Below are positions 1-5,193 of a DNA stretch of 5,837 nucleotides, in pieces. The stretch covers positions 1 to 5,837 of the forward strand of contig JAHJLU010000516.1 in the NCBI GenBank assembly GCA_018821745.1. Reading direction: 5' to 3'. This DNA comes from Myxococcota bacterium (GTDB lineage: Bacteria > Myxococcota_A > Polyangia > HGW-17). The notes below the pieces were generated by a model. It had not been told where the DNA came from, made no database searches, and saw only the letters and a program-made list of their open reading frames with translations. Numbering within the stretch: the first letter of the stretch is position 1; each line of letters opens with the position of its first letter. The position numbers and the translations under genes were made by a program.

Positions 1-462
1 AACTGTTCCTGACAACAATCGAACGCAATCTCCTACAATTCTCAATTTCTTTTCCAATTCCACACTGTGCCCCCATCTCAATTTCAATGGCTTCTACTGG
101 CAATTTGCATATGCGTGACAGCATTTTTCTTGTGAGGAAAATCTCTGTGGTAACAGTTTCAGTGCCCTTCATTAAATCTAGTACTCTGACCTTTACCTGG
201 TGCTTCTGCGCCGTTCATGGATATCGTAAACGATATTATTCCGAGAATCAACGATCTCCAGCTCATGATCGGCGCCTGTTCATTGAAAATCATGGGAAGA
301 ACATCCCCTTCTTTTTATATAATTTCAAAATCGTGAAGCCTGTTCCCTGGATCAGATTTAACAAAAAATCGCCCAAAACCCAGTGTCTGTGGACGGGAAA
401 CATCCCTTTTTCCTGTTCCGAAGCAGGCACCGGGTGTCCTCTCATTCATTGAAGGTGCGGCA
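1..462. other. AT-rich gene-free stretch downstream of the lipoprotein gene
   Basis: No convincing gene was found here on either strand. The stretch is visibly richer in A and T than the coding DNA to its right, and repeats short phrases such as CAATTT (near 45, 80 and 101) and TTCATTGAA (279-287 and 445-453). A + strand open frame at 87-452 has no Shine-Dalgarno sequence before its ATG and no recognisable protein pattern, so it is not called. A perfect TATAAT lies at 318-323 on the + strand, but no -35 box stands 16-18 bp before it and no gene follows. The only element I would single out is the palindrome at 221-236. The stretch may be a 3' spacer or the control region of a gene beyond the left edge. 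Confidence 0.5.
221..236. repeat. 7+7-bp palindrome (ATATCGT-AA-ACGATAT), operator-like
   Basis: ATATCGT and ACGATAT are exact reverse complements separated by AA, giving a near-continuous 16-bp palindrome in AT-rich non-coding DNA. The size and form suit a site for a dimeric helix-turn-helix regulator. No promoter can be assigned next to it, and the spacer is too short for a stable RNA hairpin. A DNA-level role is therefore more likely than an RNA one, but a chance palindrome in AT-rich DNA is also possible. Confidence 0.3.
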
Positions 463-1413
463 TCATTTCTCAACTTCAGCGAGTGCCTTTTTGATGCGTT
501 TTTTGTCCGCCTCGTTGGCTTTTCGCAGTCCGCAGGTGGGGGTGAGGACATAGTTGGTCGTGTTATCCTCGACCAAATCCACGGTAGGTTTGCTCTCGTC
601 ATCCACGTCTTCGTCTCCGCTGCGACGCCTGGGGATATCGGTCACCTCCATCCACATATAGGTCCCGGAGAGCCCCGATCTCCACTCCACCGACTGCTCC
701 CCGTAAGCCGAGTTGGGATAGTCCGAGTCGATCTTTGTGGTGATCGTGGGAAGGAGCTTTGTGAAGGTCCCGTTCCAGTAGCCGAGAATCTCCAGGTAGT
801 CATGGCTGGGCCCCGGTCTGTTGCACTCCAGTGGCCCCGAGGAGGAGACCTCCAGCTGGAGACAGCCGTTGCGGCTCTTCCACCTGAACCCCACGTTCTC
901 CGTGTTGGACTCGACTTTGGGGGTCTTGACCGCCACGACCTTGAGCGAGAGTTGCCCCTTTTCACGCACGTAGGAGATAAAGCAGGGAGTACCGTAGCTC
1001 GCTGCGCACCCATGTCGTATGAGCGGGAAGGCGAAGAACCCGGGGAGCGGGACGGCGCCGGGAACCAGCCTGGCGGTGGCTCGCTCAGGGGCGGGTAATT
1101 TCTTCGGGAAGGTGACAACATCGAAGGGCCCCCCTGCGTCACAGGACTTTGGGATGGTGATGGCTTCTGTTGCCAGCAGGGTGCTGAGCTTCTGCTCAAA
1201 CTTCCCCTTTTTCACGATGGCGATCAGTTTGTCGATCCGCTGTTGTGCCTGGGAGAGAGTGAGTCCGCTCTTTGGGGCCGGCGGGAGGACAGGCGTCTTC
1301 TTCACCTGCCTCGGGTTCGACTCGCTGCGCTGTTCCTTCCCGCAGGCGCCAAGCAAAAGCAGCGCGATGAGGGTGATGATCAGGCGTGTAGGTCTCGTGA
1401 GATGGGCGTTCAT
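463..1413 (-). CDS. Outer-envelope lipoprotein of unknown function, 316 aa
   Basis: Function is not recognised; the cell address is clear. The ATG at 1413 was chosen because AGGAG lies 7 nt before it (1421-1425, minus strand) and the protein then begins with a textbook lipoprotein signal: Arg at 7 and 10, a hydrophobic run over 11-21, and the lipobox LGAC with the modified cysteine at residue 24. A longer frame opens with TTG at 1458 but has no ribosome site and would bury the signal peptide. Gly at +2 after the cysteine fits outer-membrane sorting by the E. coli Lol rule. A Lys/Pro-rich linker (about 31-49) follows. The rest looks soluble, with six more cysteines (91, 136, 144, 184, 197, 294), an even number that suits periplasmic disulfides. 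Residues 266-282 are strongly acidic and the tail is a charged helix. The gene is divergent from the membrane protein at 1692, with a 278-bp spacer between them. Confidence 0.9.
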   Translation of the reverse strand: MNAHLTRPTRLIITLIALLLLGACGKEQRSESNPRQVKKTPVLPPAPKSGLTLSQAQQRIDKLIAIVKKGKFEQKLSTLLATEAITIPKSCDAGGPFDVVTFPKKLPAPERATARLVPGAVPLPGFFAFPLIRHGCAASYGTPCFISYVREKGQLSLKVVAVKTPKVESNTENVGFRWKSRNGCLQLEVSSSGPLECNRPGPSHDYLEILGYWNGTFTKLLPTITTKIDSDYPNSAYGEQSVEWRSGLSGTYMWMEVTDIPRRRSGDEDVDDESKPTVDLVEDNTTNYVLTPTCGLRKANEADKKRIKKALAEVEK

Positions 1414-1439
1414 GGTGCGTCTCCTGTAATTCCCGCTTC

Positions 1440-1454
1440 GTGGCCCGAGGCCAC
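1440..1454 (-). other. Small hairpin in the 5' leader of the lipoprotein gene
   Basis: GTGGCC (1440-1445) and GGCCAC (1449-1454) form a perfect 6-bp stem around a 3-nt loop. In the minus-strand transcript it would sit about 26 nt before the lipoprotein start codon and 14 nt before its Shine-Dalgarno sequence. It has no following T-run in either direction, so it is not a terminator. It could stabilise or modulate the leader, or be chance. Confidence 0.3.
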
Positions 1455-1483
1455 TCAAAAAATGTGTTGTACCCTCCGTTCAA

Positions 1484-1489
1484 ATCATA
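1484..1489 (-). promoter_or_regulatory. Possible -10 box for the lipoprotein gene
   Basis: On the minus strand this reads TATGAT, five of six matches to the sigma70 -10 consensus, about 71 bp upstream of the lipoprotein ATG. No acceptable -35 box lies 16-18 bp further upstream (the sequence there is C-rich). It would therefore need an activator or be a different kind of promoter. This is the only plausible -10 I see for the leftward gene. Confidence 0.2.
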
Positions 1490-1507
1490 TTTTTCGCATC
1501 TTGTCGA

Positions 1508-1544
1508 GGGGGAACATGAGGGGTGTGGGGGAGGATTTCCCGGG
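1508..1544 (+). other. G-rich tract with G-quadruplex potential
   Basis: Four runs of three or more G lie on the + strand at 1508-1512, 1520-1523, 1527-1531 and 1542-1544, separated by 7, 3 and 10 nt. A GG pair at 1533-1534 offers an alternative. The tract sits in the divergent spacer, just left of the operator-like repeat at 1555-1580. The last loop is long for a three-tetrad quadruplex, so the call is only for potential. Confidence 0.3.
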
Positions 1545-1554
1545 CGCTCTGTTC

Positions 1555-1580
1555 ACCGGTCACAAGAACACTTGACCGGT
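1555..1580. promoter_or_regulatory. Perfect 8+8-bp inverted repeat overlapping a -35 box: candidate operator
   Basis: ACCGGTCA (1555-1562) and TGACCGGT (1573-1580) are exact reverse complements around a 10-bp spacer; a one-base bulge would let the arms extend by AAG/CTT. Each arm also contains the palindromic hexamer ACCGGT, and the two hexamers start 20 bp apart, close to two helical turns. The right arm covers the -35 box TTGACC (1572-1577) of the promoter reading toward the 294-aa membrane protein. A regulator bound here would compete with RNA polymerase, so repression is the natural reading. The site may also influence the divergent lipoprotein gene. The regulator is not in the window. 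Confidence 0.5.
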
Positions 1581-1599
1581 CTGTGTCAGCTGTTACTAT
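1572..1599 (+). promoter_or_regulatory. Sigma70-type promoter for the 294-aa membrane protein gene
   Basis: TTGACC (1572-1577, five of six to consensus) and TACTAT (1594-1599, four of six) are separated by 16 bp. A TG one base before the -10 (1591-1592) gives an extended -10 that compensates for its weakness. Transcription would begin near 1606, leaving a leader of roughly 85 nt before the ATG at 1692. The overlapping inverted repeat suggests regulated use. Confidence 0.5.
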
Positions 1600-1691
1600 G
1601 CGCGGGTTCTCAAGGTGCATCAACATTTTATTCGGGCCGCCGGTTTGGCAAAAAAATCTCTCTCAGGGATCTCCAAAGAAAGGGTATTGTC

Positions 1692-2576
1692 ATGGAAACC
1701 TATTATGAACCCGCCTTCTACAAGCACAACGAAAAGTTCAATATTCTCGGTCCCCTTCTCGGGCTGGCCTTCGGCACGGCGGCGGCGTTCCCCCTGGCCT
1801 TCGGATATGCCTACATCGCCCGATATATCCCCTTCATCTATCTCAACTGGATCGTCTCCTTCGGCGCGGTCTTCCTGGTGGCCCTGGCCTTCGTGGCCGG
1901 TGAGCGCATGGGGAAAAACAGAAACCGCGGTGCCTCCCTTATCAGCGCGCTGATCATGTCGGTGATCACCCTGTACATCTTCTGGGCCGCCTTTCTCCAT
2001 GTCCTCTCCAAGGGGGCCTTCTCCTTCACCTCACTTTTGTTCCATCCCAAGGATATGATGCGCCTCATCGAGGCCCTGGTGGAGGTTGGCTGGTTCAGCC
2101 TCAAGCGCGCCCGCGTGAGGGGGCTCTTCTACGGGATCCTCCTGGCGGTTGAAGCCGCCGTGTACGTGGGTATCTTCATCGCCGTGTGGTGGAGCATGCT
2201 CCTGCAGGGCGTCTTCTGCGAAGGCTGCAACAGCTGGGGTTCCGAGGAGAAGCTCCCCTTCCCCGTTGATCAGGGGCACGCACCACAGATAGTCGCAGGA
2301 ATGAAAACCGGCGACTGGAGCTTCATCAGCCAGCTCTCCTTCACCAGCCATCCCTCGACGCTCCTCTTCGAGATCACGCGCTGCTCGGGCAACTGCCCCT
2401 CCTTCATCCTCCTGAGCCTCATCAAAAACGATGTTATTCAGGGGAAAGACGGCCCGGAGGCCACGGAGACCTACCTCCTGAAAAATCTGCACATCACCGG
2501 GGAGCAGCTGGAGCAAATCAACAGCCTCGAGGCACTCTTCCAACAGGATGCCCCCGCGGAGCCCCCAGTGTACTGA
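1692..2576 (+). CDS. Four-helix inner-membrane protein with C-terminal cysteine pairs, 294 aa
   Basis: Unknown function. The reading frame is open well upstream, but the ATG at 1692 is preferred: AAAGGG lies 7 nt before it, and the residues after it start a clean polar N-terminus followed by membrane helices. Upstream residues look non-coding and overlap the promoter. Hydrophobic segments lie at about 19-44, 50-70, 82-105 and 145-169. The loop at 71-80 (ERMGKNRNRG) is positively charged and probably cytoplasmic; the loop at 106-142 is also basic at its end (SLKRARVRG), so the topology is not certain. After the last helix comes FCEGCNSW (Cys176, Cys179), and later Cys231 and Cys235 in CSGNC. 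The spacing suits a metal site or redox pairs. The soluble tail (about 171-294) ends in a helical, Glu/Leu-rich part. The gene stands alone between its own promoter and the 142-bp spacer before the receptor. Confidence 0.85.
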   Translation: METYYEPAFYKHNEKFNILGPLLGLAFGTAAAFPLAFGYAYIARYIPFIYLNWIVSFGAVFLVALAFVAGERMGKNRNRGASLISALIMSVITLYIFWAAFLHVLSKGAFSFTSLLFHPKDMMRLIEALVEVGWFSLKRARVRGLFYGILLAVEAAVYVGIFIAVWWSMLLQGVFCEGCNSWGSEEKLPFPVDQGHAPQIVAGMKTGDWSFISQLSFTSHPSTLLFEITRCSGNCPSFILLSLIKNDVIQGKDGPEATETYLLKNLHITGEQLEQINSLEALFQQDAPAEPPVY

Positions 2577-2607
2577 TCCGCCTCTTCTTCCGACCTGTGT
2601 GATCCCA

Positions 2608-2629
2608 CGGGGAGCATTCAGCGTCCCCG
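2608..2629 (+). terminator. GC-rich hairpin after the membrane protein gene, possible weak terminator
   Basis: CGGGGA (2608-2613) pairs perfectly with TCCCCG (2624-2629). Allowing one bulged G, GC/GC extends the stem inward to leave the loop ATTCA. It lies 31 nt past the stop codon at 2576, where a terminator is expected. The following sequence (GGAGCGCTTCTTGC) has only a poor T-run, so an intrinsic terminator is not well supported. It may instead protect the 3' end. Confidence 0.35.
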
Positions 2630-2639
2630 GGAGCGCTTC

Positions 2640-2667
2640 TTGCAAAATCCCGCAGGGCGTTTATAGT
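2640..2667 (+). promoter_or_regulatory. Candidate sigma70-type promoter for the TonB-dependent receptor
   Basis: TTGCAA (2640-2645, four of six) and TATAGT (2662-2667, five of six) are 16 bp apart. Transcription would start near 2674, giving a leader of about 45 nt. No clear Fur-box-like inverted repeat was seen around it, although receptors of this class are often iron-regulated. The promoter would make the receptor independent of the upstream membrane protein gene. Confidence 0.45.
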
Positions 2668-2676
2668 GGTTGAAGT

Positions 2677-2703
2677 ACCGGACCTGTGCCGGTGTGATAC
2701 AGG
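2677..2703 (+). other. Two overlapping, mutually exclusive short hairpins in the receptor leader
   Basis: ACCGG (2677-2681) can pair with CCGGT (2689-2693). CCTGT (2683-2687) can instead pair with ACAGG (2699-2703). The two folds share sequence and cannot coexist. The second would bury the only Shine-Dalgarno-like sequence before the receptor, AGGA at 2701-2704, which lies an unusually long 14 nt before the ATG. Stems of 5 bp are common by chance, so this is tentative. Confidence 0.2.
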
Positions 2704-2718
2704 AAACAAAACAGAACC

Positions 2719-4836
2719 ATGAACCTTCTCCTTCTCATCTTTATTATGAGTGCTCCCCTGCCTCCACCTGGCACACCGGCGCAAACCACCGCCAGGACCC
2801 CCGTCGACCTCGATCACCCCGACTACGAGACCGTGGTGGTGGCTACCCGCAAAAAAGAGAAGAAGTTCACCTCCAACCGCTCTGTCACCGTTGTGAAGAA
2901 GAAGGATATTGAGCAGGCCATGCCCCGGACCACTCCCGAGGCCATAGCTGACAATGAGGGCGTCTACATCCAGAAGACCAACCACGGCGGCGGCGCCCCG
3001 GTCATTCGTGGTATGGTGGGCCCCGGAATCCTCCTGACCCTCGACGGCGTCCGTCTCAACAACAGCATCTACCGCTCCGGGCCCCTCCAGTATCTCAACC
3101 TCATTGATCTTTACGCCCTGCGACGCCTGGAGGTCATTCGTGGCCCCGGGAGCGTCCTCTACGGCTCCGACGCCATGGGCGGGGTCGTGGGGCTCTACTC
3201 CCTCATGCCCACGGTCACCCCTGGGAAAATCCCCCTGGGTGGCGAGCTCTTCACGCGCTTTAACTCTGCGGACATGGGCTGGACCGGCCACGGTCACCTG
3301 AGCACCAGCATCAACGGGCTGGGCCTGCTCTTCAGTGGCACCTACTCACGCTTCGGCAACCTCAACGGGGGTGGTGACGTGGGAGAACAGGTCCTGTCGG
3401 GGTATGAGCAGCAGTCCTTCATGGGCAAGGCCCACTACGAGATCCAGTCGGGCATCCTTGCCGGGTGGTGGTTCTCGGCCATGTTCCACTACAGCCACAT
3501 CCCCGATGCCCCGAGGACAGACAAGCTCCTCACCAAAAATCAGGTCTACCACTACGACAACCGCACCATGATGGCCATCGCCAAGATGGGGTTTACCCTG
3601 CGTTCACTGGCCACCAAAGGGGTCCTGACCTTCTCCTTCCAAGACTTCCATGAATCCCGGGACGACAAAAAATACGCGGGCTATCTCACGGACCTCACCT
3701 CCATAACCAACGACGTGGCCAGGGTCCGCACTCCCGGCGTCGATCTCAAGACCACCTCAAAACTCGGGAAGGGCGTCACGCTGAACTACGGCGCCATGAT
3801 GTACCGGGACTTTGTTACCTCCACACGCTCCACCTGGGACGCAACAGATCTCTGGCAGCCTGCCTCCGAGACCGCCTTCCCCACAGACTCCACCTACACC
3901 AGCTGGGGGCTCTATGCCCTGGCTGAGTGGGAGGCCCTCACCTTCAGCGCGGGCCACCGGGTGATAGTGACCGGCGGCTACCGGTTCCACGGCGTCACCG
4001 GCTATACTCCCGGGGACAACACTCTCCCCGATGTGGACATCTCCATGTACGGGAACGTCTTCCACGGCGGTCTCCAATATCTTTACAAACGAACCATCAA
4101 CACGGGGGTCACCTTCTCCCAGGGTTTCAGGGCGCCCAATCTCAGCGAGTTGGTCCTGCAGGGTTTCTCCGGGCAGTTCTTCCACGTCCCCAATTACAGC
4201 CTCAAGGGCGAGACCGCCAACACCATGGAGTGGCTGACACGGCTTCACCTGGGGGCGCTGCGCCTCAGTTTCTCCACCTTCTTCACCTTCATCGACGATA
4301 TCATCGTGCGGGTCCCCGTGGACCACGCCACCGAGGATAACGCTGTTCAGAACGTGAACCACGGCAAGGGAGAGATTTACGGCGCCGAGGGAGGTATCCT
4401 CGTGACGTTGCCCCGGGGGTTCGCCATCTTCGGGCACATGGCCTACACCCACGGGGATTCCGTGGAAGACGACGGGCCCCGCACCCCCCTCTCCAAAATC
4501 CCGCCCCTCTTCGGCAAACTGGGAGCTTCCTGGCGCTTCACCATCACGCAAAAACTCAAGGGCCTGGCCGAAGCCTACGCTCTGGGGGCCGGGAAGCAGG
4601 ATCGGCTCTCGGAGGCCGACCTGGCCGACTCCCGGATCCCCGAGGGCGGGACACCCGCGTGGGTCACCCTGAATCTGCGGGCCGCGCTGTTTGACGCGGG
4701 GGAGCTTGTCCCCAAAACCCGCCTGCGCCTGGTGGTGGGTCTGGAGAACCTCCTGGATCAGAAATACAAGTACCACGCCTCCGGAATTTACTCCCCCGGC
4801 CGCAGCGTCACCGTCTCCCTGGGCGGCGCCTTCTGA
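2719..4836 (+). CDS. TonB-dependent outer-membrane receptor, haemoglobin/transferrin-type, 705 aa
   Basis: Receptors of this class take up iron complexes, haem, cobalamin or other scarce ligands across the outer membrane, powered by TonB-ExbB-ExbD. Signs in order: a short hydrophobic leader (1-23); a TonB-box-like YETVVVA (36-42); a plug with VIRGMVGPGILLTLDGVRLN (95-114) and RLEVIRGPGSVLYGSDAMGG (136-155); then a 22-strand-type barrel. Residues 470-473 are the FRAP motif, followed by VPNYSLKGE (490-498) in place of the NPxL box. The chain ends in VENLLDQKY...PGR and a terminal Phe, as barrel proteins do. Length is normal for the family. The pattern best matches the haemoglobin/transferrin/lactoferrin receptor group, but the ligand cannot be read from sequence. 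His489 lies between FRAP and the NPxL-like box, where haem receptors keep a ligand histidine. The ATG at 2719 is forced by an in-frame stop at 2695. Oddly, the leader has no Lys or Arg. No TonB-system or ABC-transport partner is nearby. Confidence 0.93.
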   Translation: MNLLLLIFIMSAPLPPPGTPAQTTARTPVDLDHPDYETVVVATRKKEKKFTSNRSVTVVKKKDIEQAMPRTTPEAIADNEGVYIQKTNHGGGAPVIRGMVGPGILLTLDGVRLNNSIYRSGPLQYLNLIDLYALRRLEVIRGPGSVLYGSDAMGGVVGLYSLMPTVTPGKIPLGGELFTRFNSADMGWTGHGHLSTSINGLGLLFSGTYSRFGNLNGGGDVGEQVLSGYEQQSFMGKAHYEIQSGILAGWWFSAMFHYSHIPDAPRTDKLLTKNQVYHYDNRTMMAIAKMGFTLRSLATKGVLTFSFQDFHESRDDKKYAGYLTDLTSITNDVARVRTPGVDLKTTSKLGKGVTLNYGAMMYRDFVTSTRSTWDATDLWQPASETAFPTDSTYTSWGLYALAEWEALTFSAGHRVIVTGGYRFHGVTGYTPGDNTLPDVDISMYGNVFHGGLQYLYKRTINTGVTFSQGFRAPNLSELVLQGFSGQFFHVPNYSLKGETANTMEWLTRLHLGALRLSFSTFFTFIDDIIVRVPVDHATEDNAVQNVNHGKGEIYGAEGGILVTLPRGFAIFGHMAYTHGDSVEDDGPRTPLSKIPPLFGKLGASWRFTITQKLKGLAEAYALGAGKQDRLSEADLADSRIPEGGTPAWVTLNLRAALFDAGELVPKTRLRLVVGLENLLDQKYKYHASGIYSPGRSVTVSLGGAF

Positions 4837-4894
4837 CCCGACCCTCTCCACCATCGCCAACGCATCCACTCTTTTCTCTAATCTCTTCTAAATC
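4837..4894 (+). terminator. C-rich, G-poor tract after the receptor gene: candidate Rho-loading site
   Basis: In the 58 nt immediately after the receptor stop codon I count 26 C and only 3 G, with many CT and CC steps and no obvious hairpin. A C-over-G bubble in unstructured RNA is the known signature of Rho utilisation sites. It would explain why no intrinsic terminator is seen between the receptor and the structured region. Actual termination points cannot be read from sequence. Confidence 0.35.
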
Positions 4895-4931
4895 AGTCTG
4901 CAATATTGATTCCTTTTGAGTGGTCGAACAT

Positions 4932-4986
4932 CTCTCCAACTCCACTTTTACTTCTGATAGAGTATCGAAACCGTGGAGTTGGAGGG
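4932..4986 (+). repeat. Long stem-loop with a 12-bp perfect stem and a nested inner hairpin
   Basis: CTCCAACTCCAC (4934-4945) is the exact reverse complement of GTGGAGTTGGAG (4973-4984). A T-G and a C-G pair extend it to 14 bp (4932-4945 with 4973-4986). Inside the 27-nt spacer, GATA-GAG-TATC (4956-4966) forms a second hairpin that TTC/GAA lengthens past one bulged T. No T-run follows, so it is not an intrinsic terminator. It could block 3' exonucleases at the end of the receptor mRNA or be the first domain of the structured region. Confidence 0.7.
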
Positions 4987-4996
4987 TTGAGCAGGG

Positions 4997-5021
4997 GCAT
5001 TGCTGTGAATAGCAGCAATGC
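4997..5021 (+). repeat. 9-bp perfect hairpin with 7-nt loop
   Basis: GCATTGCTG (4997-5005) and CAGCAATGC (5013-5021) are exact reverse complements around TGAATAG. It follows the long stem-loop by 10 nt and has the same geometry (9-bp stem, 7-nt loop) as the hairpin at 5124-5148, with unrelated sequence. Confidence 0.7.
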
Positions 5022-5123
5022 ATGCAAGGCAACAATTTCTACTAACGTGTTCCCTGCGAAGTCCTTCACCGAGGTGAGTCTTTCCCGCTACTCGCTGAAC
5101 CATCGGGTTCCTGGGTCCGCTAT

Positions 5124-5148
5124 CCAACGTGGCGGAATTCCACGTTGG
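5124..5148 (+). repeat. 9-bp perfect hairpin with 7-nt loop
   Basis: CCAACGTGG (5124-5132) and CCACGTTGG (5140-5148) are exact reverse complements around CGGAATT. The loop plus the adjacent stem base contains the palindrome GGAATTCC. AACGTG also occurs at 5044-5049 and could pair alternatively with CACGTT (5141-5146), so a switch between folds is conceivable. Confidence 0.7.
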
Positions 5149-5154
5149 CCGGGT

Positions 5155-5173
5155 CTGGGCAGGGAAGGCCCAG
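5155..5173 (+). repeat. 6-bp GC-rich hairpin with 7-nt purine loop
   Basis: CTGGGC (5155-5160) and GCCCAG (5168-5173) pair around the all-purine loop AGGGAAG. Six loop bases (5161-5166) are complementary to TTCCCT at 5050-5055 upstream, which would allow a kissing or pseudoknot contact. It follows the 5124-5148 hairpin by only 6 nt. Confidence 0.5.
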
Positions 5174-5193
5174 CAGAATGGATTATTATAAGG

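Noticed and set aside
412..427. Hairpin CCTGTT-CCGA-AGCAGG as terminator of the leftward lipoprotein gene
   Set aside because: The full stem depends on a G-U pair available only on the + strand; on the minus-strand transcript it shrinks to 4 bp, and A-rich rather than T-rich sequence follows.
87..452. 121-codon open frame on the + strand in the AT-rich left region
   Set aside because: No Shine-Dalgarno sequence before the ATG, no recognisable domain, signal peptide or membrane segment, and it lies in DNA with short repeats and AT-rich composition. It is best explained as a chance open frame.
1440..1691. Upstream extension of the 294-aa membrane protein frame to a GTG at 1440
   Set aside because: It would run through the G-rich tract, operator and promoter, has no ribosome site, and its residues are unlike a protein start. 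The ATG at 1692 is better supported.
3757..4869. 370-codon open frame on the minus strand inside the receptor gene
   Set aside because: It is an antisense shadow of a GC-rich coding sequence with G/C-ending codons; the receptor frame carries clear family motifs. Similar minus-strand frames at 2518-3297 and 2031-2645 are rejected for the same reason.
4932..5148. Integron attC site or integron cassette array
   Set aside because: ATCCAAC at 5122-5128 fits the RYYYAAC box, but the partner GTTGGCC breaks GTTRRRY, the 5124-5148 hairpin is too short for attC, and there is no integrase or cassette pattern.
5145..5161. Sigma54-type -24/-12 promoter (GG-N10-GC at 5147-5160)
   Set aside because: The spacing fits, but the -12 half reads GGGC rather than TTGC and the site lies inside two strong hairpins. 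This is most likely coincidence.
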